Source: Actinobacteria bacterium IMCC26207
Lineage (GTDB): Bacteria; Actinomycetota; Acidimicrobiia; Acidimicrobiales; Microtrichaceae
Length of the DNA stretch: 64,000 nt
Assembly: GCA_001025035.1 (NCBI GenBank)
Contig: LCZK01000009.1
Coordinates: 62,001 to 126,000, forward strand
Direction: 5' to 3'
Shown: in pieces, positions 16,944 to 24,439 of the stretch
How the letters are laid out: each line of letters begins with the position of its first letter
Position numbering within the stretch: position 1 is the stretch's first letter
Translations under genes and position numbers: made by a program
The notes under the pieces: generated by a model
The model's database searches: none
Told to the model about the DNA's origin: nothing
The model's input: the letters and a program-made list of their open reading frames with translations, nothing else

Positions 16944-17882
16944 ATGGCACACCCTCGCAAATTTCGTTTCGCAGCAGAACTTCATGGTCCCCTAGAGGGG
17001 ATGACTTGGACAGACTCAGTCCGCTGGCTTGAAGACGCCGGTTACTGCACGCTATTTGTGCCCGATCACTTCACCGAGGGGCTCGGCCCAATCGCAGCTA
17101 TGGCCTCGGCCGCAGCAGTCACCACTGAGCTACTCGTTGGGCCGCTCGTACTCGCAGCCGATTACCGTCACCCGGTGGTTCTTGCTCGAGAGCTTGCATC
17201 AATCGACCAAATTTCGCAGGGACGACTTGAGCTTGGTCTTGGTGCCGGGTGGATGGCATCGGACTACAAGGGCTCGGGCATTCCCATGGACCCGCCAAAG
17301 GTGCGCGTTGACCGAATGATCGAAGTGGTCGCCATCTTGAAAGGGCTCTTTGCTCCGGGTGCATTTTCATTTTCGGGTGAGCACTTCACCATCACCGAAC
17401 TTGAGGGTTCCCCAAAACCATTCCGACCCGAGGGTCCGCCTCTGCTGATTGGTGCGGGTGCCGCTCGCATGCTGCGATACGCCGGAGCAACTGCAGATAT
17501 CGTCGGCATCAACCCATCGATTCACTCGGGCGAGATTGACTCCGCTGCTGCACGAGATGCACAAGTGGACCGGATCGACCAGAAGGTGGCTTGGGTTCAA
17601 CAAGGTGCCGGGGACCGCTTTGACGATCTGGAACTCAACGCCTGGCTTGCAGTGGCAAACATCACCGAGGACGCAGCCGGAATGGCCGAGTTGCTCGCTC
17701 CCGCATTCGAGGCCGATCCAGAGGCACTGTTGGACTCCCCAATGGTCATGCTCGGCACGATTGAACAACTCGCAGAACAAGTTGAGGCGCGCCGAGATCG
17801 CTGGGGCTACTCCTATCACGTGATCCCAGGGGACTCCGCAAAAGAGTTTGCTCCGTTGGTTGCCCGCATGACAGGGCAGTAA
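16944..17882 (+). CDS. LLM-class F420-dependent oxidoreductase
   Basis: Luciferase-like (bacterial luciferase alpha fold) oxidoreductase of 312 aa. In this lineage these enzymes normally use coenzyme F420. Visible features are the N-terminal RFAAELHGPLEGMTW, the LFVPDHF segment after the first strand-helix unit, the conserved ISQGRLELGLGAGW and the IGAGAARMLRYAG/ADIVGINPS region that lines the cofactor pocket. It resembles the actinobacterial MSMEG_2516-type subfamily in length and in the GLGAGW motif. Substrate unknown. Three bases separate its stop from the next gene, so it is probably cotranscribed with the ATP-grasp protein. Confidence 0.87.
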   Translation: MAHPRKFRFAAELHGPLEGMTWTDSVRWLEDAGYCTLFVPDHFTEGLGPIAAMASAAAVTTELLVGPLVLAADYRHPVVLARELASIDQISQGRLELGLGAGWMASDYKGSGIPMDPPKVRVDRMIEVVAILKGLFAPGAFSFSGEHFTITELEGSPKPFRPEGPPLLIGAGAARMLRYAGATADIVGINPSIHSGEIDSAAARDAQVDRIDQKVAWVQQGAGDRFDDLELNAWLAVANITEDAAGMAELLAPAFEADPEALLDSPMVMLGTIEQLAEQVEARRDRWGYSYHVIPGDSAKEFAPLVARMTGQ

Positions 17883-17885
17883 CTC

Positions 17886-18773
17886 TTGGATCAGACCCAT
17901 ATTGCACTTATTACCTGTACGGACGCATGGCCACGCGATGATGACGCCCCGCTGTTAGTTCAAGCACTAGCTGACCAACAGATCTTGGCCGAGCCTGCAA
18001 TCTGGGATTCACCCGAAATCGACTGGAGCAGCTACACCGCGGCAATCCTGAGATCTCCATGGGATTACACCGAGCGCCCCGCCGAGTTCTTGGCCACGCT
18101 TGAACAGATTCAGTTGAGCACCAAGGTCCTGAACCCGCTCGCAGTACTTCGTTGGAATATCGACAAGCACTATCTAGACGATCTTGCGAAGGCCGGTCTG
18201 TCGGTGGTCCCCACCGAGTTTGTGTCTGAAGTGCCCTCTTCCCCGGAGCAGGTGTTTCCCAGCGAGGGCAGATTTGTAGTCAAGCCAACTATTAGCTCGG
18301 GTTCTAGAAACACAGCCCAATATGGCCAATCTGAGCGAGCCGAGGCCAGAGCACACCTTGAACAGCTACTAGCTGCGGGTCATCAGGTCATGGTGCAGCC
18401 CTACATCGACTCAGTTGAAGATGTAGGTGAAACTGGGATGGTCTTTTTCTTGGACGAGTTCAGCCATGGCTTTCGCAAGGGGGCCTTGTTGACTGAAGGA
18501 ATCGCACCAGTCGCTGGGCTCTACGCCCCCGAGGCAATTACACCTCGAGAGCCCTCCCCCGCGGAGCTTGAACTAGCCCACAGGGCGCTGCAAATAACTC
18601 GCGAGCGATGCGGAACAGATTCACTGCTGTACGCCCGCGTGGATGTACTCGAGGACAGCGACGGCCAGCCCCAACTGCTCGAACTCGAACTGACTGAGCC
18701 CTCGTACTTTCTGCGCACCGACGCTGCTAGCCCCGCTCGCGCCGCAGCCGCCTATGCGCGGGCACTAGCCTGA
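17886..18773 (+). CDS. ATP-grasp ligase-like protein
   Basis: Cytoplasmic protein of 295 aa with an ATP-grasp fold like RimK/glutathione synthetase relatives. After an N-terminal pre-ATP-grasp domain (AAILRSPWDY), the lid segment FVVKPTISSGSRNT and the ATP-lysine region MVQPYIDSVEDVGETGMVFF are visible. The metal-binding end is RVDVLEDSDGQPQLLELELTEPSYF. Stand-alone members join an amino or carboxyl group to a small molecule or peptide, but the substrate is not known. It starts with TTG three bases after the F420 enzyme, suggesting coupled translation. Assignment to ATP-grasp is firm; the reaction is not. Confidence 0.8.
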   Translation: MDQTHIALITCTDAWPRDDDAPLLVQALADQQILAEPAIWDSPEIDWSSYTAAILRSPWDYTERPAEFLATLEQIQLSTKVLNPLAVLRWNIDKHYLDDLAKAGLSVVPTEFVSEVPSSPEQVFPSEGRFVVKPTISSGSRNTAQYGQSERAEARAHLEQLLAAGHQVMVQPYIDSVEDVGETGMVFFLDEFSHGFRKGALLTEGIAPVAGLYAPEAITPREPSPAELELAHRALQITRERCGTDSLLYARVDVLEDSDGQPQLLELELTEPSYFLRTDAASPARAAAAYARALA

Positions 18774-18842
18774 CCACGCTTTCTCGCCGGCGCTCAGAAT
18801 CCAATCAGTGCGCATGCGTTCACTACTCAATTGGAGCCACTT

Positions 18843-19700
18843 ATGAGCAATCCCAGTGCTGCTAGCCCCGCTGCCGAAAATCCGGCAGATGACCTGGTGT
18901 TGTACACCTCTGAAGAAGGTGTTGCGACCATCACGATCAATGCGCCGGACCAAGGCAACTCTCTGACTGCCGCCATGCGCGATCAGCTCACCGATTGGTT
19001 TGAGTGGGCATCGGCAGATCTTGCGGTTCGGGCCGTAGTGCTCACTGGTGCCGGCGAGCGGCACTTTTGTACTGGAGCCAATTTGGGTGGAGCGCAAAAG
19101 CCAGCGCCACCCCGGCCAGAGGGAGCACCAGAGCGCGCCATGGGTGATGCCTCGCGCATGATTAAGCGTGGCTGGCAGCGCCTAGTCGCCTCAATTCTTG
19201 ACTGCGAAAAACCAGTCATCGCGGCAGTGAACGGAACCGCTGCTGGCGGTGGCGCACATCTGGTGCTCGCAGCTGACTTAGTGGTGATGTCCGATACGGC
19301 GAAGCTGGTTGAAGTGTTTGTGAAACGCGGAATTCTTCCGGATGCGGGCGGTGCATACTTGCTCCCCCGCATAGTCGGCCCGCAGATTGCCAAGGAGCTG
19401 ATGTTTCTGGCTGACAGCGTTCCAGCGGAGCGATGTGCGCAGCTAGGAATTGCCAACCGAGTTGTTCCGGCAGCGGAGCTTCACGAGGCTGTTGCTGCTC
19501 TTGCAGAGCGACTCGTGGCTTCGCCAACCAAAGCACTTGGACTGACCAAGTGGCTCATCAATCGCTCGTTTGAATCAAGCCGTCAAACTGCGTTTGAAGA
19601 AGAAGCCATGGCGCAGGACTTGCTTACCGCCTCGGATGACTTTGCCGAGGGACTGACGGCTTTCCGTGAGCGGCGATCACCCGAGTTCAAGGGCTGGTAA
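18843..19700 (+). CDS. enoyl-CoA hydratase/isomerase family protein
   Basis: Crotonase-fold protein of 285 aa. The oxyanion-hole segment is ERHFCTGANLGG (about 72-83), and the second CoA-side Gly motif is AAVNGTAAGGGAHLVLAADLVV. VKRGILPDAGGAYLLPRIVG carries an Asp at the position used by PaaG/PaaF-like hydratases. The C-terminal helix ends in FRERRSPEFKGW. It hydrates or isomerises an unsaturated acyl-CoA. ATG 18843 is preferred to the TTG 12 bases upstream. A second, divergent crotonase gene follows on the same strand after 261 bases. Confidence 0.88.
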   Translation: MSNPSAASPAAENPADDLVLYTSEEGVATITINAPDQGNSLTAAMRDQLTDWFEWASADLAVRAVVLTGAGERHFCTGANLGGAQKPAPPRPEGAPERAMGDASRMIKRGWQRLVASILDCEKPVIAAVNGTAAGGGAHLVLAADLVVMSDTAKLVEVFVKRGILPDAGGAYLLPRIVGPQIAKELMFLADSVPAERCAQLGIANRVVPAAELHEAVAALAERLVASPTKALGLTKWLINRSFESSRQTAFEEEAMAQDLLTASDDFAEGLTAFRERRSPEFKGW

Positions 19701-19961
19701 ACGCAGGGCCTATGCGCGAAACCGACCGCTTGGCCTTGTTGCGTTTGCGGTCGAACCCGGTGGCGTACTCGAGTCTCACACTTCTCAGTGGAGTCCGTCT
19801 GAAGCTCATCCGTCGTTCGCGCTCCAACACGTCAAGCGGTCAATTTCACTACCTAAGCACCATGCTCCTCGCAGACTCAAAGGTCAAGAAGTTGACTTGT
19901 GATTCTCTTCTCATGCTCCGCTCACATGACATGGACTCGCCCGGTGGTCTACAACTAGGAG
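19701..19961. other. 261-bp spacer between two crotonase genes, no recognised feature
   Basis: The spacer contains an open frame of 87 codons with an Arg/Leu/Ser-rich translation that overlaps the next gene. It has no ribosome site or domain and is judged spurious. No hairpin terminator, tRNA or repeat is seen. It may hold a promoter for the second crotonase. Confidence 0.4.
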
Positions 19962-20807
19962 ATGTCAGAACATGAGACCATCACCGTAGAACTCAGCGAA
20001 CAGGGCGTTGCCACCGTCACGCTCAACCGCCCAGAGGTCCTGAACTCGTTCAATTCACAGATGGTGCATGAGCTCCATCAGCTCTGGCGAAGCATGCGCC
20101 ACCAGGACGAGATTCGCTGCATCGTGCTGACTGCCGCTGGTGATCGGGCATTCTGTACCGGCATTGACCGCACTGAACAGATCGATGACGGCCAAGGTGG
20201 GGCCCGGGCCGTAGCTGACCATGACGATGACCGTATCGCCGGGTTTGGATCCACCCCCTTTCACTTTGATGACCCCGGCGAGTTGCTCGGCCCGAAGACG
20301 AACGACTTGTGGAAACCTGTCATTGCAGCAGTCAATGGCATGGCCTGCGGTGGAGCCTTCTACATGCTTGGCGAGTGCGATATTTTGCTCGCTGCCGAGC
20401 ACGCTACGTTCTTTGATCCTCATGTGACCTTTGGAATGACGGCCACCTTTGAGCCACTGCACCTATTGCACAAAATGCCTTTTGGGGAACTGGTCCGCAT
20501 GTCGTTAGTGGGTAGCCATGAGCGCATTTCGGCTGCGCATGCTGAGCGTATCGGTCTGGTTTCTGAGGTAGTCCCCGGAGCCGACCTGCTGAGTACGGCT
20601 CAAGCACTTGCTGCAGTGATCGCCTCTGCCCCACAACGAGCCGTGCAGGGCACCCTGCGTTCACTGTGGGCGGGCCTTGAACTCACTCGCAGTCAGGCGC
20701 TGGCGCAAGGTTGGGCATTCATTGGCCTAGGGAACGACGACGAGTCCATTGCCGAAGGCCAACGCAAGTTCTCCTCTGGTGAGCGCATCACTCCGCGGAT
20801 CCGCTAG
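19962..20807 (+). CDS. divergent enoyl-CoA hydratase/isomerase family protein
   Basis: Crotonase-fold protein of 281 aa. GDRAFCTGIDRTEQ is the oxyanion-hole segment and VIAAVNGMACGGAFYMLGECDILLA the second one. The region that holds the catalytic acids, HVTFGMTATFEPLHLLHKMPFG, lacks the usual GGAGG-type motif. It could therefore be a non-hydratase member (hydrolase, decarboxylase or dehalogenase-like). A GGAG sequence lies directly against the ATG. The stop codon overlaps the stop of the convergent sugar kinase in the four bases CTAG. Confidence 0.82.
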   Translation: MSEHETITVELSEQGVATVTLNRPEVLNSFNSQMVHELHQLWRSMRHQDEIRCIVLTAAGDRAFCTGIDRTEQIDDGQGGARAVADHDDDRIAGFGSTPFHFDDPGELLGPKTNDLWKPVIAAVNGMACGGAFYMLGECDILLAAEHATFFDPHVTFGMTATFEPLHLLHKMPFGELVRMSLVGSHERISAAHAERIGLVSEVVPGADLLSTAQALAAVIASAPQRAVQGTLRSLWAGLELTRSQALAQGWAFIGLGNDDESIAEGQRKFSSGERITPRIR

Positions 20808-22375
20808 TGAGCGTTGAGCTTGCGGTGAATCGATCGGTTCTGCTTGTACATCGAGCGGAACGCCTTGTAGAGACGGTCGTATTCTTTGCGGTTCGCTGGG
20901 TTGGGCGTGTGAACTTCGACCACCTTCACCTTGGCACCAAGGTCGCTCACATCGATTGCACCAAGCGCTACTCCCGCTAGCAACGCTGCACCGCGGGCGT
21001 TTGCCCGAATTGGATTCTCAACTCGGCGAATCGGTCGATTCATCACATCTGCGTGGATCTGAGCCCAGATCGGTGACACTCCACCGCCGCCCACCACATT
21101 GATCCAAGGAAATGGGCGATCGGTGAACTTCTCAACTGCCTCAAGCAGCCAACGCGAGTTGAAGGCAACGCCCTCGAGTACTGCTCGAACCATATCGGCG
21201 CGGTCGTTGCGCAGAGACAGGTTGTGCCACCCACCGCGAATGGTGTGGTCATCTACTGGAGTCCGCTCCCCATTCAACCATGGCGTAAAGATCACGCCGT
21301 TTGAGCCCGGCTCGGTAGAGGCCGCTAGACGGTCAATTCGAGCAAAGACATCTTCCGGCGCAATCTCGGTGGAAAGTTCGTCCTGAGGAAAGAGCACCTG
21401 ATCTCGCAACCAGTTCAGACATGCACCTGCGGTCTCTTGCTCATCGGCTACGAAGTAACGACCAGGCAGCGGGCTCGGGAGCGATGCCACGCCACGCATA
21501 ACGTCAGTCTTTTTGAACGGCACGTGACAAGACAGCCAAGAAGAAGTGCCCAAGTACAGATGCCCCTCGTAGTCCTGAACTGCACCTGAACCAACGGCCG
21601 CAGACTGCACATCAGGAGTTCCCCCAATGACTGGAATACCTGCAGACACACCGAGTTCTAGCGCTGCATCTTCGGTGAGGTTCCCAACAAATGAGGTGGC
21701 TGGAATCAGGTCTGGCATCCACTCACGTTTGAGGCCCGCTAGCGCCAGCAGTTCGGGGCTGTACCTGACGTTTCCAAGATCTCGATTATCGGTCACCCAC
21801 GTCATGACGATGGAGTCATAGGTCGCAGCACGAACCCCGGTCAGCTTCAGGTTGAGCCAATCCTTTGGCTCCAGATACATGTCCGTTCGGTCATTCAGTT
21901 CTGGCTTGGTGCGGCGCAGCCAGTGGATATGGGCAATTGGGTCCTTTCCTGAAAGCGATGGCACCCCGCCAGTCAGACTGATCCAGCGCCGAAGCTTGCG
22001 TGGGTCATATCCCTGCACCTTGATTGGCCCGCCAACCAATTTGGCAATATCGGTAGCACCGCGGGAGTCCATCCAAATGACCGAATCGCAGACGGGTTCA
22101 CCTTGGGAATCGATGGCTACTGTGCCCGACCATTGCGAGGTCACCGAGATGGCCGCAAAGCCCTGTTCGGGGACAGCCCCGCGCTCGCGCAGGCGCTTCA
22201 TGCCTGCCACAATTCCCGCCCACCAGTCGTCCGGTCGCTGCTCTGCCCCGCCGTGATCGGACAGGTTGAGTTCTACGGGTTCAAACTCGCCATCGATGTA
22301 ATCACCTTCAACAGTGAACACTGCTGTCTTCGGTCCCGAGGTACCAAGGTCAATGGTCAGGACGTACTCACTCAT
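20804..22375 (-). CDS. FGGY-family carbohydrate kinase (xylulokinase-like)
   Basis: Sugar kinase of 523 aa with the two-domain actin-like fold. The N-terminal phosphate loop is TIDLGTSGPKTAVF, the FGGY signature region is GACLNWLRDQVLFP, and the C-terminal ATP-binding loop is NVVGGGGVSPIWAQIHADVMN. It would phosphorylate a pentulose or related sugar in the cytoplasm with ATP. GGGGA precedes the ATG. No transporter or isomerase gene lies beside it, so the sugar is not indicated by context; other members act on glycerol, gluconate or ribulose. Four bases of overlap (CTAG) join it tail-to-tail with the crotonase gene. Confidence 0.87.
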   Translation of the reverse strand: MSEYVLTIDLGTSGPKTAVFTVEGDYIDGEFEPVELNLSDHGGAEQRPDDWWAGIVAGMKRLRERGAVPEQGFAAISVTSQWSGTVAIDSQGEPVCDSVIWMDSRGATDIAKLVGGPIKVQGYDPRKLRRWISLTGGVPSLSGKDPIAHIHWLRRTKPELNDRTDMYLEPKDWLNLKLTGVRAATYDSIVMTWVTDNRDLGNVRYSPELLALAGLKREWMPDLIPATSFVGNLTEDAALELGVSAGIPVIGGTPDVQSAAVGSGAVQDYEGHLYLGTSSWLSCHVPFKKTDVMRGVASLPSPLPGRYFVADEQETAGACLNWLRDQVLFPQDELSTEIAPEDVFARIDRLAASTEPGSNGVIFTPWLNGERTPVDDHTIRGGWHNLSLRNDRADMVRAVLEGVAFNSRWLLEAVEKFTDRPFPWINVVGGGGVSPIWAQIHADVMNRPIRRVENPIRANARGAALLAGVALGAIDVSDLGAKVKVVEVHTPNPANRKEYDRLYKAFRSMYKQNRSIHRKLNAH

Positions 22376-22580
22376 GGTTCCCCTTTAGAAAAGCTGCCTT
22401 CGGACGGCCGAACAGCCAAGAACCCTAGCGGCGGAAAGCCCGGCAGGCTGAGTTGAGTTTTTTTATTACATTTTAGGTTGTTTCAGTACATATGATGATG
22501 AAAGACTACCTCTCGTACCACTTGGCTGAACTCCTCCGCCGTGGATCTCGGCCCAAGTTGCCTCATAGCAGGAGCAAAAC

Positions 22581-23438
22581 ATGTTTCTATCCAGCAGAGC
22601 AGTCAGCAGCAGAGCAGTCAGCAGCAGAGCAGTCAGCGGACCTGATACCTCACGCCATCAAACCAAAGAGCGGACTTTGTTGTTGCTCGTGCTTCTCTCC
22701 GTCCTTCTTGCAGCTCAACTCAGCGGGTGCAGCACTCAACAAGACACAAGCAACTCAGGGTCAATCCAAGGTCTGCCATCAGCCCCGCCTACTTCGCTTG
22801 CTGGCACTTCTCGGCAGTCAAAATCCAAACCTCCTAACCGGGCAGCACAACCCTCTGCACAGGCCGCTCAGCAAGCATCAGGAAATCCACCTACGGGAGC
22901 TGGATCGTTTCCTCAGCAGTCAGCGGAATCTGCCGAGTCATATGGGGCAGAACAACTACTCGTTGCGCAACTCCTAGTTCGCTACAGCCAGATCGTCACT
23001 GACCTAGCCGAGCATCCCGATCTTGCCTCCGACCCGCTCTCAGAACAGCGAGTTCGTTTGGATGCCTTAGTCCCCCCGCAGAGCACACTCTCGGTCGATG
23101 TGCTCAGTCAGCTGGTGCTCAACCCTGCAGCAGATCTGACCAGGGTGATCCCAGCCTCCACTGGGCTGAGCTACAGCTACCGGCCACTCAAGGTCAGTTC
23201 CAGTGCAGATGGGCTGATTAATTTCACTTGGTGCGGCTACTCGCCGGGTGTTCGTGTTACTCAAACCTCGGGCGAAGTGCTCGACGACTCTGTAGCTCAG
23301 CTACAGGGCACTGGTTCGGTACGTGCGGCTGGGTCTGACTGGGTCATTGACTCTCTAGATCACCTCGAGGTCACCGTATTGCCACCTGGGTCAACAGATC
23401 CATGCCCCGTTCCAAGGACTGCAGAGACAAGGCCATGA
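22581..23438 (+). CDS. secreted lipoprotein of unknown function with repeat-extended N-terminus
   Basis: Exported lipoprotein of 285 aa, not recognised. AGGAG lies six bases before the ATG. Residues 4-19 are three copies of an SRAVS unit encoded by a 15-bp tandem repeat. They lengthen the n-region before the hydrophobic stretch (about 33-47) and the lipobox QLSGC (Cys50). The mature part begins Ser/Gln/Pro-rich (to about 110), then has a folded-looking domain with the isolated Cys of FTWCGYSPG and of TDPCPV. The gene overlaps the next one by ATGA and is probably part of the same secreted unit. No function can be given. Confidence 0.75.
   Translation: MFLSSRAVSSRAVSSRAVSGPDTSRHQTKERTLLLLVLLSVLLAAQLSGCSTQQDTSNSGSIQGLPSAPPTSLAGTSRQSKSKPPNRAAQPSAQAAQQASGNPPTGAGSFPQQSAESAESYGAEQLLVAQLLVRYSQIVTDLAEHPDLASDPLSEQRVRLDALVPPQSTLSVDVLSQLVLNPAADLTRVIPASTGLSYSYRPLKVSSSADGLINFTWCGYSPGVRVTQTSGEVLDDSVAQLQGTGSVRAAGSDWVIDSLDHLEVTVLPPGSTDPCPVPRTAETRP
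22593..22637 (+). repeat. 15-bp perfect tandem repeat, three copies, coding
   Basis: agcagagcagtcagc is present three times without a mismatch at 22593-22607, 22608-22622 and 22623-22637. It is directly downstream of the start codon of the lipoprotein gene and in frame with it. Confidence 0.95.
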
Positions 23439-24409
23439 GAACTGCATTGAGAACTCGAATCCACAGCTTCGTCGTGCTCCTTGTGGCCAGTTCGTTGCTA
23501 GTCAGCTTTGGTCTAGGCCCAGGTGAGCCTGTCGCTGCCGAAAGCCAAGGCTCAGCTAACTCCAGACTGATCGGACGTGGCGACATCGTTACGACAATTC
23601 TGTATCAGATCAGTTCAGGTGGTCGGCCTCGACGCAGTTCCGGCAACACTGCGGCACCTCGATGCAGATGGATCACCTTTACTGATGCGCAGATTGAGTT
23701 TCTGATTGCGATCATGGCCCCACATCGGAGCGATCCGAGTGTTCAACCGCTGTTGGACACGCTGCAAACCTTTCTCGGCACAGCGGAGCTCGGCAATTTA
23801 AATCTTCAGGGCCATATCTGCGACGGGCGCAACGTAGCGTTTCGGGCCATTCCAAGAAGCGCAAACCTAGATACCCAGACACTGCTCAACCGGCAGATGA
23901 TCACGCGGCTACCGCCGCCAAGCCCTATACAAAGCCCACCAGAAGGAGTTGTAGTCCCGGTTCGCGAACCTGTCTTCGTATCCATCTCTGATCAAGGATG
24001 GCAACCCGTAGAGGCCACTCTCAGCCTGAATGGGCTCAATGTGGATGTGCGAGCCGAGCCAGTCTCTCTGCGCATCTTTAGCGGCGAACCCACGGCCCAG
24101 ATTCAGATCTGCGCCGGCCAGGGCGCCCGATACAACCCTTTCTCGGCGCTCACACCTGCGCAGCAGGCGGCTGCAAACAACTCCTGCGTGCTGCGCTATG
24201 AACGAGCCACACAACGCTCTGCTGCTTTACAAGAGTCATCACCCGACCCCTCTGTTCCTGATGCGTGGCTCGGTACAGTCACCGTTGTCTGGCTGGCGCA
24301 CTGGCGAGTTGGAGGGGGTCCGTGGCGAAGTCTGGGAGAGATTCCGCGTACTCGACTCATTGAACGGGCCACAAGAGAAGTCCGAACAGCAATCGAGTCT
24401 GGTGGCTAA
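23435..24409 (+). CDS. secreted protein of unknown function
   Basis: Protein of about 324 aa with a signal peptide (MRTALRTRIH, a hydrophobic core to about 28, probable cleavage after VAA near 34). The start at ATG 23435 overlaps the stop of the upstream lipoprotein by four bases. The mature part includes CRWITFTDAQIEFLIAIMAP, a Pro-rich hinge RLPPPSPIQSPPEGVVVPVREP and a beta-rich tail with WLAHWRVGGGPWRSLGEIPRT. Three or four Cys are present, so disulfides are possible. No family recognised. Translational coupling with the lipoprotein suggests a common extracellular role. Confidence 0.72.
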   Translation: MRTALRTRIHSFVVLLVASSLLVSFGLGPGEPVAAESQGSANSRLIGRGDIVTTILYQISSGGRPRRSSGNTAAPRCRWITFTDAQIEFLIAIMAPHRSDPSVQPLLDTLQTFLGTAELGNLNLQGHICDGRNVAFRAIPRSANLDTQTLLNRQMITRLPPPSPIQSPPEGVVVPVREPVFVSISDQGWQPVEATLSLNGLNVDVRAEPVSLRIFSGEPTAQIQICAGQGARYNPFSALTPAQQAAANNSCVLRYERATQRSAALQESSPDPSVPDAWLGTVTVVWLAHWRVGGGPWRSLGEIPRTRLIERATREVRTAIESGG

Positions 24410-24439
24410 AAGGCCGGACAGATTCGAATTGCCCTTGGG

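Noticed and set aside
19712-19975. 87-codon frame in the spacer between two crotonase genes
   Set aside because: No ribosome site, basic low-information translation, overlaps a well-supported gene start.
22455-22497. AT-rich patch upstream of the lipoprotein as an origin or transfer site
   Set aside because: Only about 40 bases, no repeated boxes; more likely a promoter region between two divergent genes.
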